Assembly (NCBI RefSeq): GCF_010667685.1
Contig: NZ_WHZW01000001.1
Location: 62,001-126,000 of the forward strand
Reading direction: 5' to 3'
DNA: 64,000 bases
From: Bifidobacterium aerophilum
GTDB lineage: Bacteria > Actinomycetota > Actinomycetes > Actinomycetales > Bifidobacteriaceae
Below, in pieces: positions 1-8,119 of this stretch. The notes beneath the pieces are model-generated. The model saw nothing but the letters and a program-made list of their open reading frames with translations. It was not told the origin of the DNA and ran no database searches. A program made the translations under genes and the position numbers. Positions within the stretch are counted from its first letter, which is position 1, and the number at the start of each line of letters is the position of its first letter.

Positions 1-3000
1 ACACCCCACCCGACACAAGAAACGCACGACGAACGGAAAAACCGCACACGGCTCGCAGACTCATCGCATCGCCACGGTCCTGACGGCACTGGCGCTCGTC
101 GCCGTCATCGTCGGCGCCGTATATTCCGTGTCCGCGGCTCGCCGCATGGTCCATTTGGATGACGGCACGGTGTGGGTGACGTCCTCGTCCGGCCGGACCG
201 CCGCAAGGCTGAATGTCCGTGCCGGTGAGATCGATGCATCGGTGCCGGTCGGTACGGCACGATTCGACGTCGTCCAGCACGACGACGTCACGGTGCTTGT
301 CGAGGACGGCACCGTGACCTCGCTGGGCGCCTCCACCGCACAGGCAAAGGCCCAGGCCATTTTCCCCGCGAATGTGCGGGCATCGTTGGGGTCCGACGTG
401 GTCGCGTTGCTTGATCCGAAAAACGGCGGCGTGCGCATCATGCGCGTGGACGATCTGAACGCCGCCGATCAGTCGTCAAGGCCTTGCATGGAACTCGGTT
501 CCGGCGGGCTGATGACGGTGGATCATACGGGTACGGTGTATGGCTATCGCCCTCATGACGGTATGGTGCTGTCCTCCGACGTCTCCTGTTCCGTTTCCCG
601 ACTCGGATCGCTCAGCGGTGGAGCCCGTCTCGATGCCGATGATTTCACGGTCGTCTCCGGCGTGCCGGTCGTGGCGGCGCAGGGCGTCATACGATGGCGG
701 GAAGGCTCCGCCGATACCGGCTCCGACCGTCGGCTGACCCTGCAGGATCCGGATGTCAACGGCGATCAGGGCTCTTGGGTGGCGGCGTCCGATGACACCG
801 GACTGTTCCTGATCAAGCTGGATTCCGAAGACCGTGAAGCGACCCCTACCGTGCTGCGTACCACGGGCGGCGGCGAACCGGCGCGACCCGTGTCCGTAGG
901 CGGCTGCGTCTATGCGGCATGGAGCCAGAGGGCATTCAACTACCGTCGGGTCTGCGGTTCCGACGGACGCGATGCGGATGGAACGCCGGGCGTATTCCAA
1001 AGCCTGGATGCGGTATCCGCTTCCGGAGATCTGCGATTCAGGACGAACCATCGTTTGGTGGTGCTGAACGATGTCACGACCGGCACGCTGTGGGATCCGG
1101 ACACCGCCATGGAGGCCCTGGACGTCCCGTGGCATGCGCCTTCCGCCGAGAACGGCGACGATCGTCACGAAGGCGAATCGACGGCCATTGCCGGGAAACG
1201 GCGGGAATACGCCGAATCCTGCACCCAGGATTCGGGTTCGTTGCGTGCCGTGGACGATAGGCTGGGCATACGAGCGGGATTTTCGGGACTACTGGACGTG
1301 TTGGGCAATGATGAGCAGGCCGACTGCGCGGTATTGCGGATCAGTCGTGTCGGCGCGCCATCGGGCGCGGATATCTCGGTGTCCACGGTTCACGACGGCC
1401 GATATCTGCAGATCGACGCGCAACGGGTGTCCGTCTCGGACCGGGACACCGTCGAAGCTCGGTTCACCTATGAGGTCGACGATGGACGGGGACGGGTTTC
1501 CACGGCGCAGGTCGTTATGGAGGTGGTCGGGTCGGACGGCAATCGGGCTCCGCGACAGATCGGCACTCCTATGCAATACGACGTGGAACAGGGGACATTG
1601 GCCGATCTGAACGCGTTGGAATCGTTTCTTGACCCGGACGGGGATCCTCTGACGCTGCTGGCGGCGACGATTCCCGATACACGGGATGACGGCACGCAGG
1701 TCGGCGTCCGGACGGACGGGTTGGTGGAATTCATCGCCGGTCCGACTGCTCAAGGCCGCGTCGGCGTGGAACTGACGGTGTATGACGGCGTCGCCATAGG
1801 CACCGGAACCATATACTGCTCGGTGCATCCGCCCGGCACATTGCCGGCGAGGGTCGATCCCGTGACGGTGACGGCCAGCCCGGGAACGCCGGCCGTCGTC
1901 GATCTGAAGCCATACGTGCATGTCACGTCTACCGCCACAACGGTGTTGGACGACGTGCAGACCGCAGAGGGGATGACGGTCGACCGGGATGAGGACGGTC
2001 TGTCGTTCACGGTCACGGCCGACGAACCGGGCACCTATTATCTGCCGTTCACTTTGATGCAGGGGACCGTATCCACCGGCGGACTGGTTCGCGTGGACGT
2101 GCATTCGGCAACGGAACGCCATGCGCCTCCGATTACGGTCAATGACGTGGCATTGCTTGGCGAGGACGGTTCGGCGGTCGTCGATCCGTTGGACAACGAC
2201 GTCGATCCCATGGCCGGCGCGCTTGGTCTGATTGCGGTGGAACCCGATACGGAATCGGGCATCGACGCGATCGTCGTCGCAGGCCGCGTGCATCTGTCGG
2301 CGACGCGCATTCCTGCATCATCCGTCACGGTGCGTTATGTTGCGGCGAATGCCGCCGGCACGGCATACGGGTCGATCACGGTGCAGCCTCCGGCGCCGGC
2401 AACGGCGCATATGATCGTGGCGGAGGACATCACGTTGCGGGTCCGTACCGGAGGCATCACGTCGACGGACATCCGGGATCATGTCCGTCATGCGACCGGC
2501 TCCATCATTATGTTGGACAATGGGCTTCAGTACGAAGCGACGTCATTCGATGGTCTGATCTTCGTATCCGGCAATACCATCCGCTATCAGGCGGCGGATC
2601 ATCCGGGATCGTACGAGGCGAGGTACACGGTGCGCGATGACTCCGGCAACGTCGCCGACGGCGTCATTCGTCTCGAGGTGCATCAGGCCGATGCGCGGAA
2701 CAAGCCCGCTCCCCTGCCGCGTTCCGTTCAGGCGCAGGCCACCGCCGGGCGAATGGTTCGCATCGACATTCCCTTGTCCGGCATCGACGTGGACGGCGAC
2801 GACGTCATGCTGCTGGGATTGGGCGATCAGGTCCCACGATTGGGCCGGATCGTGGAGGTCGGAGCGGAACACCTGACCTATGAGGCGTATCCGGATTCAT
2901 CGGGCACCGATTCGTTCTCCTACGCCGTGGAGGACTGGTCCGGAAGACGGGCGCAGGCGTCGGTGCGCGTCGCCGTATGCCAGGGCGATTCCGGTTTCGG

Positions 3001-5533
3001 TGTGATGGCTCGCGACGACACGGTGACGCTGCGTCCGAACGTGAACGCCGCGGTTGCGGTGGCGGACAACGATCTGTCGTCGGACGGCTCGGCGCTGTCA
3101 CTGGAGGCGGTGGCCGACGTGCAGGGCCTGTCCGCGGTCGAGGTGGAGCATGACATGCTGTCGTTCGTCACGCCGTCCGAGCCGGGAACGTATCATGCGG
3201 CATATACGGTGCGGCATGAAACCGGTTTGGCCGATACGGCGACCCTGAGCGTACGCGTCGACGCGCAGGCCCCGATCAGGGCACCGACCGCCCGTGATTA
3301 TCGGGTGCCGCCGTCCGATACGGTCGACAAGCGATCCGTCGAGGTGGATGTCTCGGCGTGGATAGGCAACCCGTCCGGCACCGTGGAAGAGCTGGTCGTG
3401 GACGTGGATCCGTCGGCGGCGTCGCATGCGCGACGTCGGGGCGACGCGGGTTCCACGATCGTTTCCATCGATCTGACGCCATCGGCCCGCGCGATCCCCT
3501 ATACGGTGACCAATGTCACCCATGGCATCGCCGTCACCGCGTTCATCCATGTGCCGGCCTATGGCGTGTTCGCGCCGACGCTCCGCCCGCAGGCGCCGAC
3601 GTTGACCGTGAACGACGGCGAATCGCTGACGATCAGACTGGCCGAACATGTGCGGGTGGGGCCGGGAAAAACGGCGTACGTGACGGCACCGGATACGGTG
3701 AGCGCGACCAAGGCGTCGGAGGGATCGCCGTACGTCGACGCGCAGACGTTGCGGTTCGTTCCGCAGACCGGCTATTCCGGTCCGGCGTCCATTACGTTCT
3801 CCGTATCCGATGTGCCGCCGGCGGAGTCCGGCACGGGCCGCATCGTCAACACGGCCGTCCTGACGTTACGGATCACCGTGATCGGCGGCGATGCTCCGCC
3901 CCCGACGTTCCTGTCAACGACCGTCGATGTGGCGGCGGGAGAGCCGGCCGTCTCGCTTGACCTGACGATGCTCACCAGAACGCCCACGGGTGCGGATGGC
4001 GCCGCCCGCACCTACCGGTACTCCAGCGCCGGAGACGAGGCCGGCATGCTTGATGTCTCCGTAAGCGAGGATGGACGGTTGACGGTGGGCGCGCCCGATG
4101 ACACGAAGCCGGGGACCATCCGCGTCATTCCGGTCAGCATCATGCATGAACGGGGAACGGTCGACGGCAGTATCACGGTACGGGTGTCGGCCTCCTCACG
4201 CCCCTTGGCAAAGATCGTTGGCCGTACGCTCACCCTGCGTGCCGGATCCCGGGAATCGACGAACGTGCTGGAAGGCGCCTATGATCCGTTCCCGGACGTC
4301 GGATTGTCGGTGGCTGCCTGCACGGTCGAGGGTTCCGACGCGATCGATGTGACCGAATGCGCGGGGAACGGCATGGTCACGGTGTCGGCTGCCGAAGGAT
4401 CCGGAGCCGTGTCCGGTACCGTACGGGTGACGGTGAAGGACGCCACCGATACCGTGGACCGTCAGGTGGTCACGTCGATCGCCGTGACCGTGATCGACCG
4501 CCCGTCCGCCCCGCTGATGCTGCCGTCGGATGCCCGGGCTTCGAATGCTTCGGCGGAACTGTCATGGGTTTCCGGTGCCGCCAACGGCAGCCCGATCATC
4601 GAATACGCGGTCGAATGGGGTGACGGCTCGCAATCCTGCGGCATGGCCACTGTTTGTCTGATCGACGGGTTGGCAAACGGCCGGGTTCATACGTTCGTCG
4701 TTCGGGCGCGCAATGACGTCGGATGGTCCGACGCGTCGGCTTCCGTCAGCGTCATGCCGGATACGGTGCCCACGCAACCGACCGGGATCACCGTGGAGGC
4801 GGGATATCGCACCGTGACGGTGCGATGGCAGGAACCGTCGTATGCGGGAAGCCGTCCGCAACGGTATACCGTGACGTTGTCTGACACGGCCGGCGGACAT
4901 CGCGACACGAAAACCGTGGATGCGACGCAGGCGACGTTCGCCGTCGCGCATGAAACGGTCCTTGACGGCGTCGGATTCCGGGCAACGGTAACGGCTCACA
5001 ACCAGGCGGGCGCAGGCGTCTCCGGCACGTCCGGCGACGATGCCCTCGTCTGGAGCGACCCCGACCCTCCGCAAGTGGACGTAAGACAGGACGCCGATAC
5101 GTTCACGGTGAACGTGACATTGGGCAACCTGCGCAACGCCGGCTGTTCGAAGATCATACTGGGAGGTTCCGTGTCGCGGGAACTGCGATGCGACGAGCCG
5201 TCGGCATCGTTCAGACTCGACGAGATCGAGGAAGGCGGTGGCCCCACACCGAAGGACTCCTCCTCGATTCGTCACCTATGGCGGCGGCTCCGGCAGTCGA
5301 CGCACGAGGATGCGCCGTTCTCAGACGATCCGGACCGCGACGAGGGCAAGGGCGATGCCGCCGCGTTGACGATAACCGCGACGGTGCATCCGCTCAAGGC
5401 GTCGGCGGCGCCTGCCGGCACCAGCATCACGTTCACGCCGGTTCCCGAGGCCGAGCGCCATTCGGAACCGGCCAAGCCGGCAACGTCTTTACGCAGTCCG
5501 GCCGCATACCCGGCAAGGAGGCATGATGGATGA
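1..5533 (+). CDS. fn3: Large membrane-anchored Ig-like/fibronectin type III protein (5' partial)
   Basis: The reading frame is open from base 2, so the start lies before the window. The first in-window residues are basic and are followed by a hydrophobic segment (about bases 68-130), a probable N-terminal membrane anchor that places about 1,800 residues outside the cell. The first roughly 350 extracellular residues look like beta-propeller material. Then come many cadherin/Ig-like repeats with recurring 'DNDxDP' and 'VDDG' turns, followed by two fibronectin III modules (about bases 4500-5040), recognisable by the 'PSAP...LSW' and 'PTQPTGITV' starts. The C-terminus is polar and Pro/Ala-rich. 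Order and neighbours match the bifidobacterial PFNA cluster (pkb2, fn3, aaa-atp, duf58, tgm), so a Ser/Thr kinase gene may lie upstream. PFNA FN3 proteins have been reported to bind host cytokine (established for B. longum, inferred here). The stop overlaps the next gene by 11 bases. Confidence 0.85.
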   Translation, partial: HPTRHKKRTTNGKTAHGSQTHRIATVLTALALVAVIVGAVYSVSAARRMVHLDDGTVWVTSSSGRTAARLNVRAGEIDASVPVGTARFDVVQHDDVTVLVEDGTVTSLGASTAQAKAQAIFPANVRASLGSDVVALLDPKNGGVRIMRVDDLNAADQSSRPCMELGSGGLMTVDHTGTVYGYRPHDGMVLSSDVSCSVSRLGSLSGGARLDADDFTVVSGVPVVAAQGVIRWREGSADTGSDRRLTLQDPDVNGDQGSWVAASDDTGLFLIKLDSEDREATPTVLRTTGGGEPARPVSVGGCVYAAWSQRAFNYRRVCGSDGRDADGTPGVFQSLDAVSASGDLRFRTNHRLVVLNDVTTGTLWDPDTAMEALDVPWHAPSAENGDDRHEGESTAIAGKRREYAESCTQDSGSLRAVDDRLGIRAGFSGLLDVLGNDEQADCAVLRISRVGAPSGADISVSTVHDGRYLQIDAQRVSVSDRDTVEARFTYEVDDGRGRVSTAQVVMEVVGSDGNRAPRQIGTPMQYDVEQGTLADLNALESFLDPDGDPLTLLAATIPDTRDDGTQVGVRTDGLVEFIAGPTAQGRVGVELTVYDGVAIGTGTIYCSVHPPGTLPARVDPVTVTASPGTPAVVDLKPYVHVTSTATTVLDDVQTAEGMTVDRDEDGLSFTVTADEPGTYYLPFTLMQGTVSTGGLVRVDVHSATERHAPPITVNDVALLGEDGSAVVDPLDNDVDPMAGALGLIAVEPDTESGIDAIVVAGRVHLSATRIPASSVTVRYVAANAAGTAYGSITVQPPAPATAHMIVAEDITLRVRTGGITSTDIRDHVRHATGSIIMLDNGLQYEATSFDGLIFVSGNTIRYQAADHPGSYEARYTVRDDSGNVADGVIRLEVHQADARNKPAPLPRSVQAQATAGRMVRIDIPLSGIDVDGDDVMLLGLGDQVPRLGRIVEVGAEHLTYEAYPDSSGTDSFSYAVEDWSGRRAQASVRVAVCQGDSGFGVMARDDTVTLRPNVNAAVAVADNDLSSDGSALSLEAVADVQGLSAVEVEHDMLSFVTPSEPGTYHAAYTVRHETGLADTATLSVRVDAQAPIRAPTARDYRVPPSDTVDKRSVEVDVSAWIGNPSGTVEELVVDVDPSAASHARRRGDAGSTIVSIDLTPSARAIPYTVTNVTHGIAVTAFIHVPAYGVFAPTLRPQAPTLTVNDGESLTIRLAEHVRVGPGKTAYVTAPDTVSATKASEGSPYVDAQTLRFVPQTGYSGPASITFSVSDVPPAESGTGRIVNTAVLTLRITVIGGDAPPPTFLSTTVDVAAGEPAVSLDLTMLTRTPTGADGAARTYRYSSAGDEAGMLDVSVSEDGRLTVGAPDDTKPGTIRVIPVSIMHERGTVDGSITVRVSASSRPLAKIVGRTLTLRAGSRESTNVLEGAYDPFPDVGLSVAACTVEGSDAIDVTECAGNGMVTVSAAEGSGAVSGTVRVTVKDATDTVDRQVVTSIAVTVIDRPSAPLMLPSDARASNASAELSWVSGAANGSPIIEYAVEWGDGSQSCGMATVCLIDGLANGRVHTFVVRARNDVGWSDASASVSVMPDTVPTQPTGITVEAGYRTVTVRWQEPSYAGSRPQRYTVTLSDTAGGHRDTKTVDATQATFAVAHETVLDGVGFRATVTAHNQAGAGVSGTSGDDALVWSDPDPPQVDVRQDADTFTVNVTLGNLRNAGCSKIILGGSVSRELRCDEPSASFRLDEIEEGGGPTPKDSSSIRHLWRRLRQSTHEDAPFSDDPDRDEGKGDAAALTITATVHPLKASAAPAGTSITFTPVPEAERHSEPAKPATSLRSPAAYPARRHDG

Positions 5534-6791
5534 CACGACACTCATCACGTCCTCGGACGATGCGACGTGGATCAGGAACGATGACACACGTTCCCGGCCG
5601 AACCGGCCTATGGGCTTCCCACACCGGTCCGTTCCAACCGATGCGGACGAGGGGCCGGTCCACCGTGTCCCGGAGTACGCCGGATCACGGATTTCGACTC
5701 TGCAGGGCATGACCGCATCGCAGGGCATGACCGTCAATGGGAGGCCCGGACATGATACGGCCTCCTGCGACGATACGGATGCCGTTCTCGCGTTGAAGCG
5801 GGGATTCGACGCGCTGGCGGACAATATCGGCAAAGTCGTGGTGGGCAAGTCGTTGCCAGTGCGATTGTGCGTCACCGCATTGCTGGCCGACGGTCATGTG
5901 CTGATCGAGGACGAGCCGGGCACCGGCAAAACCCAGTTGGCGAAGGGCCTTGCCCGTTCCCTTGACGTTTCGTTCGGCAGAATCCAGTTCACCGCCGATC
6001 TCTTGCCGTCGGACATCCTGGGAGTGACGTTCTATGACCGGGACAGTTCATCGTTTTCGTTTCGCCCCGGACCGGTGTTCGCGTCCATCGTCCTGGCCGA
6101 CGAGATCAACCGCGCGTCGGCGAAAACCCAGTCGGCGCTTCTGGAGGTCATGGATGAGCACCGCGTGACGGCGGACGGCACCGTGCATGACGTGCCGCAG
6201 CCGTTCATGGTGGTCGCCACGCAGAATCCCGCGGATCATCTGGGCACCTATCGTCTTCCGGAAGCGCAGCTGGACCGTTTCATGATCGTGGCCGCGCTCG
6301 GGCATCCCGGTCATGAGACGAGCCTGGCCCTGGCGCGTCAGCTTGACGTTCCGGACCGTTCCGCCACGGTGTCACCGGTGCTTGACGGACCACGGGTATT
6401 GGCACTGAGGCGCATGGCAGGATCCATCCATGTCGCCGCCGGCATGCTCGATTATGCGGTTCGGGTGGTCGAACATGTCAGAAGCTCCGAAGCCACGGCA
6501 AGCGGGCCCTCGACTCGCGGGTTATTGGCGTTGGTCCGATGCGCCCGTATTTGGGCCGCAGCCGACGGCAGGGGTCATGTGATTCCCGACGACATCAAGA
6601 CGTTGGCCCCGTTCGTGATCGCGCATCGTCTGACGCTCCGTCCCGATGCGGTGCTCGCGGGAGACACCGGCGGAACCGTGGTGTCGCGGGCGTTGGATGA
6701 GGTGCCTGTTCCCCGATCAGGCACCTCATCGAAGTCCGGCAAACCTTCTGCCGCGTACGCGCGCAAGCGTATGCCGCAGAGAGACGCATGA
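5523..6791 (+). CDS. MoxR-family AAA+ ATPase of the PFNA cluster
   Basis: This is a 422-residue MoxR-type AAA+ ATPase, probably a chaperone that remodels or activates partner proteins of the same operon. A Walker A motif (DEPGTGKT) lies at about residues 130-137, Walker B is in 'VLADEINRA', and the usual 'ATQNP' sensor 1 motif follows. The C-terminal AAA lid is present. The first about 75 residues are a low-conservation polar extension not typical of MoxR. The start at 5523 follows an AAGGAGG site and overlaps the fn3 gene; a second ATG at 5526 is equally usable. The downstream stop overlaps the region of the DUF58 start. MoxR plus DUF58 plus transglutaminase-like protein is a recurrent bacterial set. 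The call is firm; the client is unknown. Confidence 0.92.
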   Translation: MMDDTTLITSSDDATWIRNDDTRSRPNRPMGFPHRSVPTDADEGPVHRVPEYAGSRISTLQGMTASQGMTVNGRPGHDTASCDDTDAVLALKRGFDALADNIGKVVVGKSLPVRLCVTALLADGHVLIEDEPGTGKTQLAKGLARSLDVSFGRIQFTADLLPSDILGVTFYDRDSSSFSFRPGPVFASIVLADEINRASAKTQSALLEVMDEHRVTADGTVHDVPQPFMVVATQNPADHLGTYRLPEAQLDRFMIVAALGHPGHETSLALARQLDVPDRSATVSPVLDGPRVLALRRMAGSIHVAAGMLDYAVRVVEHVRSSEATASGPSTRGLLALVRCARIWAAADGRGHVIPDDIKTLAPFVIAHRLTLRPDAVLAGDTGGTVVSRALDEVPVPRSGTSSKSGKPSAAYARKRMPQRDA

Positions 6792-6805
6792 GGGGAGGTA
6801 CGTCG

Positions 6806-8119
6806 ATGCCCGGCATGTTCGTATCGTTTCCGCCAGTGCGGATGCATCGCTTGCGTCGGATGCTGGATGACCGGATAAGGTCGGTCGGCTTGTCCCCACG
6901 CGGATGGACGGCATCGTGCATGACCTTGGTGTGTCTCATGGTCTGGCCGTTGACCGGATGGCGCGAATTTCTGTCGGCCGGCATGGCGTTCGGCATTCCG
7001 CTGGCATACGCGATGCTGATGGCACGGGGCGGCGGCCGGTTGCATGTCACGCTTGAAGCTCCCGACGCCATCGTGCAGGGCGATGAGGTTCGATTGCGGC
7101 TCACGGCATCGTATGGCGCACGACGACGGTTCGGCTGCGGAAAACGACGGTTCGTCATCCGGCTGGTCGTTCCGATCGCCGGAACGCGTTCCTTCGACGA
7201 CGCGACGGGAACCTCGGTCCCGCAACCGTCGTCCACGTCCCGCACGGAGGAGTGGTTCGAGATTCCGCCGTTGGCCGATGGGGCATCCGTGACCTTGGAC
7301 CGTTCATGGACGGCGTCGTCACGCACCATATTGCGTATCGGACCGGCGTGCATGCGTGTCGGCGATCCGTTCGGTCTTGTCTTGCGCCGACGGTACATGT
7401 CCGACGCCATTACGGTGCGGGTTTGGCCTCGAACCGTGTGGTGTCTCCTGCCGGCCTCCGGCTCGTTGCGATCGCCGGAGGGATCCCCCGTCAACGGCAC
7501 GGTCGATGACGGTCTGGATTTCCTGTCCTTGCGCGAATACCGTCCGGGGGATCCCGTGCGTGGCATCCACTGGCCGAGTTCGGCGAAGACCGGCGTGCCG
7601 ATGGTTCGCCAATATGAGCCATGGATGCGGATCGCCACCGTGATGGCGGTGGATGCCGATCCGAATGGTTACTCCGGATCGGACGAATTCGAGCTCGCCG
7701 TGGCGGTGTACGCGTCCTTGGGCGAGGCGTGCCTGTCCGTTCGCCGCCCGCTGATCGTCACGGACGGCACATGGACGTTGCGCCCGGCATCCGTGCCGGC
7801 GTGGCTGGATCATTGCAGCGGGATCGCGCCGAATGGGTCCGATGCCGGTCGCGGTGAACGCCCGGAGGCCTCCGCTCTCCCTACATCCACGATGTGGTCC
7901 GGCGGCGAAGGAGTCGCATACCGGTTCATGGTCTCCGGGTCGGCGACGTCTCCCGAATGGACGGGTCATCACACGCGGGACGAAACGTCCGGCACACGTC
8001 AGGTGTCGTTCCGTATCCGCTTTGGCGAAAGACCTTCCGTTAGGACGGCGGCATGGGGCACGGTGGCGGTCGTGGGCGCGTTGGCCGATCTGCCGAAGGT
8101 CATGGGGGCGATCATATGA
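6806..8119 (+). CDS. DUF58 domain protein
   Basis: A membrane protein of the DUF58 family, the usual partner of MoxR ATPases. It has two N-terminal hydrophobic segments ('MTLVCLMVWPLTG' and 'AGMAFGIPLAYAMLM'), a middle beta-rich part, and the DUF58 signature 'REYRPGDPVRGIHW' followed by 'SSAKTG' at about bases 7535-7600. The rest resembles a von Willebrand A-like fold. The start at 6806 is chosen because GGGGAGG lies 7 bases upstream; an in-frame ATG at 6788 overlaps the MoxR stop but lacks a site. The stop overlaps the next gene's ATG (ATGA). The role is inferred from context: a membrane or extracytoplasmic partner of the MoxR protein. No catalytic activity is known for the family. Confidence 0.9.
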   Translation: MPGMFVSFPPVRMHRLRRMLDDRIRSVGLSPRGWTASCMTLVCLMVWPLTGWREFLSAGMAFGIPLAYAMLMARGGGRLHVTLEAPDAIVQGDEVRLRLTASYGARRRFGCGKRRFVIRLVVPIAGTRSFDDATGTSVPQPSSTSRTEEWFEIPPLADGASVTLDRSWTASSRTILRIGPACMRVGDPFGLVLRRRYMSDAITVRVWPRTVWCLLPASGSLRSPEGSPVNGTVDDGLDFLSLREYRPGDPVRGIHWPSSAKTGVPMVRQYEPWMRIATVMAVDADPNGYSGSDEFELAVAVYASLGEACLSVRRPLIVTDGTWTLRPASVPAWLDHCSGIAPNGSDAGRGERPEASALPTSTMWSGGEGVAYRFMVSGSATSPEWTGHHTRDETSGTRQVSFRIRFGERPSVRTAAWGTVAVVGALADLPKVMGAII